Shown one piece after another: positions 50,073 to 58,086 of a stretch of 64,000 bases of DNA. The translations under genes and the position numbers were made by a program. Each line of letters starts with the position of its first letter. Positions within the stretch are counted from its first letter, which is position 1. Below the pieces are notes generated by a model. The model saw only the letters and a program-made list of their open reading frames with translations. It ran no database searches and was not told the DNA's origin. This stretch comes from Streptomyces flavofungini (GTDB lineage Bacteria > Actinomycetota > Actinomycetes > Streptomycetales > Streptomycetaceae), in NCBI RefSeq assembly GCF_030388665.1, contig NZ_CP128846.1:9024001-9088000 (forward strand). The letters run 5' to 3'.

Positions 50073-51644
50073 TCACGGAGCGCGACGGACAGGCGAGCGG
50101 GAGAGACGACGGCTCAACAGGCAGCAGAGCAGCAGGACACCGATGGGCAGCGTCATCGTGGTGCGCCAGGCACTGAGGAACGTGTGCTGGAAGGCGGCGT
50201 CGGCGAAGTCGGTGAAGCGGGCGGTCTCGTACGGGGAAAGACCGGCGGGGGCCGGTGGCCGCGCGAGGCCGTCGCCGGCGCGGGACAGCAGGGAGTCGGT
50301 GAAGGGTGCGCGCAGCCGTGCGGGAAGGTCCTTCGCGGCGTCGTGGGCGTGCGCCGGTAGTTCGGCGGCCAGCCGCAGGCGCAGGAAGGAGCCGACGGCG
50401 ACCCCGCCCAGGACGCCGCCGAGCTGGCGGGCGGTGTTGAGCACGCCGGACGCGCCGGACGCGAGGGCCGGGGCGACGTGGTGCAGGGCGAGGGCCGTGA
50501 CGGGGGCGAGGGTGCAGCCGATGCCCGCGTCGGCGATCAGCATCGGAGGGAGCAGCTGCCAGGCGTTCATGCCGGGGCGGGCCCACAGGACGGTGAGGGC
50601 GAGCCCCGCCGCGTAGAGGAGCAGCCCGAAGGTGAGGAGCCGCCCGGTGCGCGCGCCCACGCTCCAGCGTCCCACCACGACGGCGACGACACCGACGGCC
50701 AGCGCCGAGGGAGCGGTGATCGTCGCGGCAGCGAGCGGCTCGTGCCCCAGGACGCTCTGGAGGTAGAGCAGCAGCGGCAGAACGGTGCCGAGCACGGCGA
50801 AGTGCACCCCGGCGCCGATGGCGGACGCCCCGGCGAACGCGGGAGCGCGGTACAGAGCCCGCGGCACCAAGGGCTCGCCGCGCGCCCGCCGTTGCTGCGC
50901 GACGAGGCAGACCAACAGGGCCACCCCCACACCCACCCAGGCCCCGGAGGCGGCCGACACCGCGCCGCCCGGGCGGCCGCACTCCAAGAGCCCATAGCAG
51001 AACGCGCCCAGGCCGGACGTCACCAAGAGCGTGCCGGTGACGTCCCAGCGATGCGGTACGCGCGGGCGGTGATCCGGGACGAACACGGCCGCGAGGACGA
51101 AGGCGACGGCGCCGACGGGCAGATGGGCCAGGAAGATCCACTCCCAGCCCGCGAGGGCGATCAGAGCGCCACCGGCCAGGGGGCCCGCCACGGCGGAGAG
51201 ACCGATCACCCCGCCCCAGACGCCGAACGCCGCGCCGCGCCGGCGCGGTGGGAACAGCACCGTGATGAACGCGCTCGTCTGCGGCGTCAGCAGGGCGGCG
51301 CCCAGGCCCTGGACCACGCGCAGCGCGGTCAGCTCGTGGATGCTGTCGGACGTCGCGCACCCGGCGGCCGCGAGCGTGAAGACCGTCAGGCCGACCAAGT
51401 ACAGCCGCTTGGGGCCGAAGCGGTCGCCCAGCCGCCCCGCCGTGATGAGCAGCGCGGCGTACGTCAGGACGTGGGCGTTCACCACCCACAGCGCCTCGGC
51501 GAGACCGGCGTCGAACTCGCTGATCATGACGGGGACGGCGGCGTTGACCATCGTCGTGTCCATGGTGATCGCGAAGAAGCCCACGCACAGCACGGCGAGG
51601 ATCAGCCACGGCCGACGGGGAGACGCAGGGGGCATGGGTGCCAC
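50073..51644 (-). CDS. MFS exporter, DHA2 (14-helix EmrB/QacA) family
   Basis: A 523-residue drug:proton antiporter. Helix 1 has MDTTMVNAAVPVM (DHA2 signature), motif A is GRLGDRFGPKRLYLVG, and motif C in helix 5 is GLSAVAGPLAGGAL (antiporter motif GxxxGPxxGG). Fourteen helices are expected from the hydrophobic pattern, with a large loop before the last helix. GTG 51644 or ATG 51635 starts it. It is the last gene of the synthase operon, so it probably exports the product and gives self-resistance (inference). Confidence 0.9.
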   Translation of the reverse strand: MAPMPPASPRRPWLILAVLCVGFFAITMDTTMVNAAVPVMISEFDAGLAEALWVVNAHVLTYAALLITAGRLGDRFGPKRLYLVGLTVFTLAAAGCATSDSIHELTALRVVQGLGAALLTPQTSAFITVLFPPRRRGAAFGVWGGVIGLSAVAGPLAGGALIALAGWEWIFLAHLPVGAVAFVLAAVFVPDHRPRVPHRWDVTGTLLVTSGLGAFCYGLLECGRPGGAVSAASGAWVGVGVALLVCLVAQQRRARGEPLVPRALYRAPAFAGASAIGAGVHFAVLGTVLPLLLYLQSVLGHEPLAAATITAPSALAVGVVAVVVGRWSVGARTGRLLTFGLLLYAAGLALTVLWARPGMNAWQLLPPMLIADAGIGCTLAPVTALALHHVAPALASGASGVLNTARQLGGVLGGVAVGSFLRLRLAAELPAHAHDAAKDLPARLRAPFTDSLLSRAGDGLARPPAPAGLSPYETARFTDFADAAFQHTFLSAWRTTMTLPIGVLLLCCLLSRRLSRSPVRRAP

Positions 51645-51683
51645 GATCCTTCGGAAGGGAGGCGGGAGCGTTGGTCGGGGCGT

Positions 51684-52433
51684 TCACCGGGCGCTGTAGC
51701 CGCCGTCGACGACGAGTTCGGCGCCGGTGACGTAGGAGGCGGCGGGCGAGGCGAGGAAGCCGACCGCGGCCGCCACTTCCTGCGGGCGGGCGACACGGCG
51801 CAGCGGCGTCGCGTCGATGGCCCGTTCCACGAACAGCGCCGGGGCGGTGCCGGTCATGGCCGTGGCGACCATGCCGGGGTAGACGGCGTTCACCCGGATC
51901 CCGCCGGGCGCGAGCTCGACGGCCGCGGCGGTCGTCATGGAGCGCACGGCGCCCTTGGCCGCGTGGTACGCGAACGAGGCGCCGGAGCCCACGAGCGCGT
52001 ACACCGAGGCGACGTTGACGATCGCGCCGCCGCCCGCGGAGCGCAGGCACGGGGCGACGGCCTTCATGCCGAGGAACGTGCCCCGCTGGCAGACGCGGAC
52101 CACGCGCACCCACTCCTGTTCGCCCGTGCCCTCCAGCGGCTGGTGCGCCAGCGCTCCGGCGTTGTTGACCAGCACGGTCAGTCGGCCGAAGCGGCGGCGG
52201 GCCAGCCGCGTCACGCGGTCCCACGCCTCGGGCTGGGTGACGTCGAGCGCGCAGCCCAGCGCCCGGCCGGGCCCGCCCGCCGTGTTGAGCTCCACCGCGG
52301 CCCGGTGGCAGGCGTCGCCGTCCAGGTCGGTCACCAGCACCCCCATGCCGTGCGCGAGGAAGTGCTCGGTGACGGCCCGGCCGATGCCGCCCAGCGCGCC
52401 CGTGACGAGGGCGACCTGGCTGCCCGCGGTCAC
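51684..52433 (-). CDS. Short-chain dehydrogenase/reductase
   Basis: A 249-residue classical SDR: cofactor motif VALVTGALGGIGRAV, LVTDLDGD (an acidic residue after strand 2, favouring NAD+), NNAGALAHQP, active-site Ser-Tyr-Lys in VNVASVYALVGSGASFAYHAAKGAV, and closing VVDGGYSAR. Its GTG start overlaps the stop of the AcpS-like gene by GTGA, so they are coupled. A dehydrogenase acting on a tailored intermediate is more likely than a second ketoreductase, because a FabG is also present in the operon. Substrate unknown. Confidence 0.88.
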   Translation of the reverse strand: MTAGSQVALVTGALGGIGRAVTEHFLAHGMGVLVTDLDGDACHRAAVELNTAGGPGRALGCALDVTQPEAWDRVTRLARRRFGRLTVLVNNAGALAHQPLEGTGEQEWVRVVRVCQRGTFLGMKAVAPCLRSAGGGAIVNVASVYALVGSGASFAYHAAKGAVRSMTTAAAVELAPGGIRVNAVYPGMVATAMTGTAPALFVERAIDATPLRRVARPQEVAAAVGFLASPAASYVTGAELVVDGGYSAR

Positions 52434-52807
52434 CGCCCGCCCGCCTTCGGCACCGGCAGCCAGGCGAGCGCCGCCGCGTGGCCCCTGGCGTGCGTCAGGG
52501 AGACACGGGGGTGCGGCAGGGCCCGCGTCCCCAGGAGCTCCCCGAGGGCGCCGCCGAGCCGGATCACCGGTCCGCTGCCGGGCGCCCGGAGCACACCGAC
52601 CGCCCGGCAGAACCCGGGGTCGGCCGCCACGTCCAGGAGCGACGCGACGGCGAGCTTGGCGGCCTTCCGCGCCGCCAGGTGCTCGTGCGCGCGGCGGAAG
52701 CCGCGGCTGAAGGAGATCTCCTCGGGGGTGAGCCAGTCGTGCCAGCACGCGGAGTCCGCGGCGGCGATCCGCTCGGGCGGGAGCAGGACGAGGGCGTGTG
52801 CCGCCAT
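52430..52807 (-). CDS. AcpS-fold protein lacking metal-ligand residues
   Basis: A 125-residue protein whose pattern follows holo-ACP synthase: LTPEEISFSRGFRRAHEHLAARKAAKLAVASLL, CRAVGVLRAPGSGPVIRLGG, HPRVSLTHARGHAAALAWLP. In active AcpS the first strand carries G-x-D and the helix carries A-A-K-E; here the first strand is LVLLPPERI and the helix reads AAKLAV, so both magnesium ligands are missing. It probably cannot transfer phosphopantetheine and may bind ACP in another role. The ATG overlaps the ketosynthase stop by one base and the stop overlaps the SDR start. Confidence 0.7.
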   Translation of the reverse strand: MAAHALVLLPPERIAAADSACWHDWLTPEEISFSRGFRRAHEHLAARKAAKLAVASLLDVAADPGFCRAVGVLRAPGSGPVIRLGGALGELLGTRALPHPRVSLTHARGHAAALAWLPVPKAGGR

Positions 52808-55290
52808 CACCGCACCGCCGTCTTCGCCGCCGGGCCGTCGTACGGCGCGAGCACGAGGGAGGCGTACGTGCCGCCCCAGTTGGCCGCCGTGACCAGACAC
52901 GCCCTGCCGGCGTCGGCGCTCGTACGGAGGTAGGCGTCGACGGGCCCCGGCGTGGACGGCGACGACGGCGTGGAGGCTGACGGCGCGGGGACATCGGGGC
53001 TCCAGCCGCTGCGCACGGTCTCGATCGCGCACACCGCGGACATCATGGAGGTGGTGCTGTGCACGTGCCCGACGTACGGGCTGAGGTTGCTCAGCCTGAC
53101 CTGCCCGGGTTGCCACACCCGGGTCACGGCGGCGGCCTCGGCGGTGTCGATGGCGGCCGTGCCGCGCGCGTCCCCGTACACGGTGCCGATGTCGTCGGCG
53201 GTCAGACCCGCGTGGTCGAGGGCGCGGGTGAAGCTCTCGGCCCAGGCCCGCCCGGAGGGGTCGTTCCCGGCGACGCGGTAGGCGTCGGAAGTCACCGCGT
53301 GGCCCTTGACCTCGGCGAGGATCGTCGCCCCGCGCTCCAGGGCGTGTTCCAGGGACTCCACGACGAGCGCGGCGCCGCCCGTGCCCAGCACGGTGCCGCC
53401 GGCCGGGGCGGTGTAGGGGCGGGGGGCGTCGTCGGAGAGCAGGCCCAGGCGGTCGAAGCCGCCGTGGAGCAGGGGGGTGAGCTCGTCGGCGCTGACCGCG
53501 AGCATGACGTCGGCCTCCCCGCGCCGCACGAGGTCGGCGGCGTAGCCCAGGCCGCTGAGGCCGGAGACGCAGCCGGTGGCCAGGGTCGACAGCGGGCCGC
53601 GGATCCGCAGGGCGAGGCAGGCGTGACCGGCCGCCGCGTTCATCACCGAGTTGGGGAAGAGGCGGGGGTTGACCCGGTGCGGGCCCACGGTGCCGATGGT
53701 CTCGCTGAGCTGGGCGACGGTCTGCATGGGCCCGCTGAAGGTGCCGAAGACCATGCCGACGCGTTCGGCGTTGGCCTTGCTGATGCGCAGACCGGCGTCG
53801 CCGACGGCGAGACGGCTGGCGGCGAGCGTGAGCAGGCCGATCTGGTCGAGGCGGCGCGCGTAGGCCGGGTCGACGTGACGTCGGCACGCGGCGCTGTCGA
53901 GCTCCGCGACCCGGCGGGTGCGGGACAGGGACACATCGGTGAGGCGGGCGTCCCCGACCGCGCTGGCACCCGCGCGCAGCGCGTCGAGGAAGTCCCGTCG
54001 GCCGCTGCCCAGCGCGGTGACGGGCCCCGCTCCGGTGATGACCACGCGGTGGTCGGGGACGTCCGCAGGAGGCACGGGACGACGGCCGAGGACGAGGGAG
54101 CAGTTGTTGCCGCCGAAGGCGAAGGAGTTGGAGACGACGACGTCCAGGAGGTGCGGGCGGGCGTGGTTGGCGACGATGTCGCGGGGGACGTCGGCGGGCT
54201 CGGTGACGTTGACGGTGGGCGGCAGGATCCCGTCGCGCAGCGCCAGGACGCAGATGGCCGCCTCCATGGCACCGGCGGCCCCGAGCATGTGGCCCACCTG
54301 GGACTTGGTGCTGCTCATGGGGGCCGGGGCCGCGGGCGAGAAGAGGTCGGCCACCGCCTTGGTCTCGGCCTTGTCGTTGGTCGGGGTGCCCGTGCCGTGA
54401 CCGTTGACGTAGTCGACGTCCTCGGGGGCCAGGGAGGCCTGGGCGAGGCTGCGGCGCATGGCCCGGTAGGCGCCGTTGCCTGCCGGGTCGGGGGCCGTGG
54501 CGTGGTAGCCGTCGCTGGTGGTCGCGTAGCCGAGGACGTAGCCGAGGGTGGGGGCGCGGCGCTCCCGGGCGAGGGACTCCGCCTCCAGGACGAGGAAGGC
54601 GGCTCCCTCGCCGAGGCTGGTGCCGGTGCTGCGCGAGTACGGCGCACAGGGCTCGGTGTCCAGGGCGTTGAGGCTGTCGAACCCGGCGAGGGAGAGGATG
54701 TCGAGCACGTCCACACCACCGGCGATCATGACGTCCGCCCGGCCTTCGCGGATGGCGTCCACCGCGTACCCGATCGAGTTGGACCCGGCCGCGCAGGCGT
54801 TGGACAGCACCACCTTCGGTCCCCGGAGCCGGAAGGCCACGCTGATCGCGTCCGCCGAGGTGTACAGCGGATAGCTGGTGAGCTGGTGGCGCGCGCCCGC
54901 GGTGGGGCCGTCCCTGAGGATGTCCCAGTGGAACCGCTCTCCGTGTTCGAGGCCGCCGACGGAGGTGCCGACGGCCACACCCACCCGGTAGGCGTCGTGG
55001 TCGGCCAGGCGCAGGTCCGCGCCCTCGACGGCCTCGCTCACGGCGGCCAGCGCGAGGCGCGTGGCGCGGTCGGGCCGGATGCCGGTGCGGGGCACGTCGG
55101 CGGGCACCGACCGCACCTCGCCCGCGTAGCGGCAGCTGAGCGTGGAGACATCGAGGCGCTGGGCCTTGCCGATGCCGCTGGCGCCGCTCCGCACGGCCCG
55201 CCAGACCTGTTCCGCGCCCGTGCCGAGCGCGCAACTGATGCCGATTCCGGTGACGGCGACGCTCTCTTGGCGCCGTTGGCTGGGGCTCAA
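52807..55290 (-). CDS. Tandem beta-ketoacyl synthase fusion (KS-KS)
   Basis: An 827-residue protein with two FabF-like ketosynthase domains in one chain. Domain 1 (about 10-405) has a full Cys-His-His triad: Cys166 in SNACAAGS, His298 in GHGTGTP, His334 in SQVGHMLGAAG. Domain 2 (about 413-817) keeps Cys574 (ATGCVSG) and His742 (YVGHVHS) but the first His motif has become GDARGTA (707-711). The layout resembles a KS-alpha/KS-beta pair of type II systems joined covalently, although classical KS-beta loses Cys rather than His. TTG 55290 has AGGAGA at seven bases. It extends an acyl chain by decarboxylative Claisen condensation on ACP. Confidence 0.88.
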   Translation of the reverse strand: MSPSQRRQESVAVTGIGISCALGTGAEQVWRAVRSGASGIGKAQRLDVSTLSCRYAGEVRSVPADVPRTGIRPDRATRLALAAVSEAVEGADLRLADHDAYRVGVAVGTSVGGLEHGERFHWDILRDGPTAGARHQLTSYPLYTSADAISVAFRLRGPKVVLSNACAAGSNSIGYAVDAIREGRADVMIAGGVDVLDILSLAGFDSLNALDTEPCAPYSRSTGTSLGEGAAFLVLEAESLARERRAPTLGYVLGYATTSDGYHATAPDPAGNGAYRAMRRSLAQASLAPEDVDYVNGHGTGTPTNDKAETKAVADLFSPAAPAPMSSTKSQVGHMLGAAGAMEAAICVLALRDGILPPTVNVTEPADVPRDIVANHARPHLLDVVVSNSFAFGGNNCSLVLGRRPVPPADVPDHRVVITGAGPVTALGSGRRDFLDALRAGASAVGDARLTDVSLSRTRRVAELDSAACRRHVDPAYARRLDQIGLLTLAASRLAVGDAGLRISKANAERVGMVFGTFSGPMQTVAQLSETIGTVGPHRVNPRLFPNSVMNAAAGHACLALRIRGPLSTLATGCVSGLSGLGYAADLVRRGEADVMLAVSADELTPLLHGGFDRLGLLSDDAPRPYTAPAGGTVLGTGGAALVVESLEHALERGATILAEVKGHAVTSDAYRVAGNDPSGRAWAESFTRALDHAGLTADDIGTVYGDARGTAAIDTAEAAAVTRVWQPGQVRLSNLSPYVGHVHSTTSMMSAVCAIETVRSGWSPDVPAPSASTPSSPSTPGPVDAYLRTSADAGRACLVTAANWGGTYASLVLAPYDGPAAKTAVR

Positions 55291-55348
55291 GGGTTTCTCC
55301 TGTTCGCTGCTGCCACTGACATGGGGATGAGGCTGTGTGCTGACGGGC

Positions 55349-56368
55349 TCAGTCGAGCGGGACGCCGAGACTGGTCGCCGTCAGGAAGGGCGCGGACACG
55401 GTGCGCACCGCCGCTCCGCTGCCCTCCAGGTGGAAGTCCTGGCCCGAGGCGGCCACGCCCTGGTCGACGGCGGCGGTACCGATGAAGCGGCCGAGTCGGG
55501 GGGACCACACGCAGTGCGTGACGGTTCCCACGGCGGCGTCCTCGACCGCGACGGCGGTGCCTCGGGCGGGCGCCGCCTCCAGGCCGGGACCGGCGATCCA
55601 GCACACGGGCGAGCGGTGCGCGTGGCGGCGCCGCCCGTCCAGGGCCTTCCGCCCGGTGTGGTCCAGATCGGGGTCGAGCATCCACTGCAGACCGATGTCG
55701 TACGGGGTGACCGGACCGCCGGTGTGCTCGCTCTCGTGGTTGGCGAAGCGGACTTCCATGCGGCAGATGTCGAGCGCTTCCCTGCCGCATTCCACGGCGC
55801 CCCGCGCGATGAGCTCGGCGCGCAGGGACGCCGCCTGGTCGGCGGGGACGAGGAACTTGTAGCCGTACTCGCCGGTGACGCCGGTTCGGGAGAGCATCAC
55901 CGGCGTCTGGGCCCAGGTGACGGCGGTGCAGCTGCGGTAGGACAGCGAGGCGATGGGGAAGTCGAGGTACTGCTGCGCGATCTTGAAAGAGGTGGGGCCT
56001 TCGATGCCGAGCACCGTGAACCGGGTGCCGATGTCCTCGACGGTGACACCGGTACGGCCGTCGGCGGCCGCCAGCAGGTGGGCGGTGGCGGCGGGGGCCT
56101 GGTCCGGCCAGATCTCCAGGAGGTAGTCGGTGCCGCGGCAGTGGATGAGCGCTTCGGCGACGATGGTGCCGTCCTCGCGCAGGAGCAGCGACGAGGTGCT
56201 CTGGCCTTCGAGGAGGAAGTCGACGCCGCGCGTGCCGACCCGTCCCAGGAAGGCCGTGGCCTCGGGCCCGGTGACCGTCAGCAGGCCCGCGCCGTCGTAG
56301 TCGACGAGACCGGCGCCCTGGCGCAGGGCCGCGTACTCCTTGTCGGTGGTGGTGCGGTGAGTGGTCAT
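55349..56368 (-). CDS. GcvT-like folate-binding-fold protein
   Basis: A 339-residue protein of the glycine-cleavage T / YgfZ fold: YAALRQGAGLVDYDGAGLLTVTGPEATAFL, a central half (VEDIGTRFTVLGIEGPTSF ... LSRTGVTGEYGYKFLVP), ALDICRMEVRFANHESEHTGGPVTPYDIGLQWML and a C-terminal barrel (GTAVAVEDAAVGTVTHCVWSP). T-proteins move a one-carbon unit to tetrahydrofolate; the stretch equivalent to the catalytic Asp region reads TIVAEALIH, so ordinary T-protein chemistry is doubtful. ATG 56368 has GGAG upstream. There are no glycine-cleavage partners here; it lies within the ACP-dependent operon, so an ACP-bound substrate is possible. Confidence 0.85.
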   Translation of the reverse strand: MTTHRTTTDKEYAALRQGAGLVDYDGAGLLTVTGPEATAFLGRVGTRGVDFLLEGQSTSSLLLREDGTIVAEALIHCRGTDYLLEIWPDQAPAATAHLLAAADGRTGVTVEDIGTRFTVLGIEGPTSFKIAQQYLDFPIASLSYRSCTAVTWAQTPVMLSRTGVTGEYGYKFLVPADQAASLRAELIARGAVECGREALDICRMEVRFANHESEHTGGPVTPYDIGLQWMLDPDLDHTGRKALDGRRRHAHRSPVCWIAGPGLEAAPARGTAVAVEDAAVGTVTHCVWSPRLGRFIGTAAVDQGVAASGQDFHLEGSGAAVRTVSAPFLTATSLGVPLD

Positions 56369-56480
56369 GGTGTCGTCTCCAAAGGTGGCTCGACGGATGC
56401 TGGTGAGGGGAAGCACGGGGGAACGCCGGCAGGGGCGGCGAAGGTGGGGTGCGAAGGGGCGGGTGGGTGCGGAGGCCGTG

Positions 56481-56975
56481 TCACGGGGCGAGTTCGGTGA
56501 CGGCCAGGCGCGCGGTCATCACCAGCTCCCGGCCCACCGAGGCCTGCCCCGTGACGGAGATCAGACCGCCGAAGCGGGGTCCGCTGTGCGCGCGTACGGT
56601 GATCTGGTCGCCGGGGAGCACGGGTTTGAGGAACTTGGCCTGGCGGATCTCGGCGAGGTAGCCGACCCGGTCGGCGACGTCCGCCACCAGTTCGCCCGTG
56701 GCCGAGCGGGCGGCGGCGCTGCCGTAGATGACGGCGGCCAGTTGGGCCACGCATTCCACCAGGAGGACTCCTGGATAGAGCATGCGGCCGGGGAAGTGGC
56801 CGGCCAGGACGGCGTCGGAGGCGGTGACGTTCTTGATGGCCTCCGCGCTCGTGCCGGGGTCGAGCGCTGTGACGCGGTCGAGGAGGAAGAAGGGGTAGCG
56901 GTGCGGCAGCAGCCTGGCGATGTCGTCGGCGCCGAGCACGGCCTCGGTGGGCGGCGCGGAGGGCTGAGTGGTCAC
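56481..56975 (-). CDS. FabZ-type 3-hydroxyacyl-ACP dehydratase
   Basis: A 164-residue hotdog dehydratase: ARLLPHRYPFFLLDRVTALDPG, then the catalytic His60 in GHFPGRMLYPGV and Glu74 in LLVECVAQLAAV, and the closing strands KFLKPVLPGDQITVRAH. It removes water from 3-hydroxyacyl-ACP to give the trans-2-enoyl thioester. The GTG start overlaps the ACP stop by GTGA, so the two are translated together. With no enoyl reductase nearby, double bonds formed here would be retained. Confidence 0.9.
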   Translation of the reverse strand: MTTQPSAPPTEAVLGADDIARLLPHRYPFFLLDRVTALDPGTSAEAIKNVTASDAVLAGHFPGRMLYPGVLLVECVAQLAAVIYGSAAARSATGELVADVADRVGYLAEIRQAKFLKPVLPGDQITVRAHSGPRFGGLISVTGQASVGRELVMTARLAVTELAP

Positions 56976-57259
56976 GCGCGGGCGCCTTCGATGTGGTCGA
57001 CCAGGCGGTTCAGCGACAGCAGGCTGTGGGTGTCGTCGTCGGTGACGGTCACGCCGAAGGTGTCCTCCACCGCCATGGCCAGCTCGAGGGTGTCGATGGA
57101 GTCGAGTTCCAGGCCGCGGCCGAACAGCGGCTGGTCGTCGCCGATGGAGTTCGGGTCGACGTTCAGCGCGAGGCGTTCGACCAGCAGGGCCTTGACCCGC
57201 GTGCACAGCTCCTGCCGCGCGGCCGCTCGGCGGGTCGCCTCGTGAAGTGTCATCACCAT
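56972..57259 (-). CDS. Acyl carrier protein
   Basis: A 95-residue ACP: RVKALLVERLALNVDPNSIGDDQPLFGRGLELDSIDTLELAMAVEDTFGV. Ser54 in LDSID is the phosphopantetheine site (family motif DSL/DSI). Helices and acidic character are typical of a discrete type II ACP. AAGGGAGAA precedes ATG 57259. It carries the growing chain for the ketosynthase, FabG, FabZ and acyltransferase encoded beside it, and would be activated by the AcpS at 59187-59636. Confidence 0.92.
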   Translation of the reverse strand: MVMTLHEATRRAAARQELCTRVKALLVERLALNVDPNSIGDDQPLFGRGLELDSIDTLELAMAVEDTFGVTVTDDDTHSLLSLNRLVDHIEGARA

Positions 57260-57338
57260 GGTGTTCTCCCTTGGGGGTTGCTGGGGTGTGGGCCGCGACG
57301 GGGAACCGTCGCGCGGGGAATGCTGGTGGAGTCGCGGG

Positions 57339-58085
57339 CTAACAGATGAGGCCGCCGTCGACGACGAGGGAGGAGCCGGTGACGTAGGCGGCCGCGTCGC
57401 TGAGGAGGAACCGGACGGCGGACGCCACCTCTTGGGGCCGTCCGATGCGGCCGAGCGGCACGTGCCGCAGGTTCTCCGCGAGGCGGTCCGTGGGGATCTT
57501 CCGGGTCATCGAGGTGTCGATGAAGCCGGGCACCACGCAGTTCACGCGGACGCCGTGGGGGCCGAGTTCCTTGGCGAGCGCCTGGGTCAGGGCCATGGTT
57601 CCGGCCTTGGCGGCGGCGTAGTTGGCCTGCCCCACCGGGGGGCGTACGGCGCTCGTCGAACTCACGGTCACGATGGCTCCCGCGCGGCGCCGCGCCATCA
57701 GGCGGGCCGCCGCACGCATGCACAGGAACGCGCCGGTGAGGTTGGTGTCGATGACCTTGCGCCACTTGGCTTCGCCCATCATGAGGGCGTAGCCGTCCTC
57801 GGTGATGCCCGCGTTGCTGACGAAGGCGTCGAGACGGCCGTGGTCGTTCCTGATGGAGCGGAACATGTCCTCGATGGCGGCCGTGTCGGAGATGTCGGCC
57901 CGCAGGAGCCGGGCCTCGGGTTGGATCTCCCGTACCTGGGCCAGCGCCTCCGCGGCCTGCTCGGGCTTCCCGCGGTGGTTCATCAGGACTGTGGCCCCGT
58001 CACGGGCCAGCTCCAGTGCCACGGCCAGGCCGATGCCCCGGGTGGCACCGGTGACCAGGGCGACGCGTCCTTGAAGTTCGCTCAC
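57339..58085 (-). CDS. FabG-type 3-oxoacyl-ACP reductase
   Basis: A 248-residue SDR ketoreductase: VALVTGATRGIGLAVALELA, MNHRGK (basic residue after strand 2, favouring NADPH), NAGITEDGYALMMGEAKWRKVIDTNLTGAF, active-site Ser142-143, Tyr156 and Lys160 (GQANYAAAKAG), and C-terminal VTGSSLVVDGGLIC. The NAGITRD/LLMRM-type segment is characteristic of FabG, and here reads ITEDGYALMM. It reduces the 3-oxoacyl-ACP made by the ketosynthase. GTG 58085 lies one base beyond the acyltransferase stop. Confidence 0.9.
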   Translation of the reverse strand: MSELQGRVALVTGATRGIGLAVALELARDGATVLMNHRGKPEQAAEALAQVREIQPEARLLRADISDTAAIEDMFRSIRNDHGRLDAFVSNAGITEDGYALMMGEAKWRKVIDTNLTGAFLCMRAAARLMARRRAGAIVTVSSTSAVRPPVGQANYAAAKAGTMALTQALAKELGPHGVRVNCVVPGFIDTSMTRKIPTDRLAENLRHVPLGRIGRPQEVASAVRFLLSDAAAYVTGSSLVVDGGLIC

Positions 58086-58086
58086 G

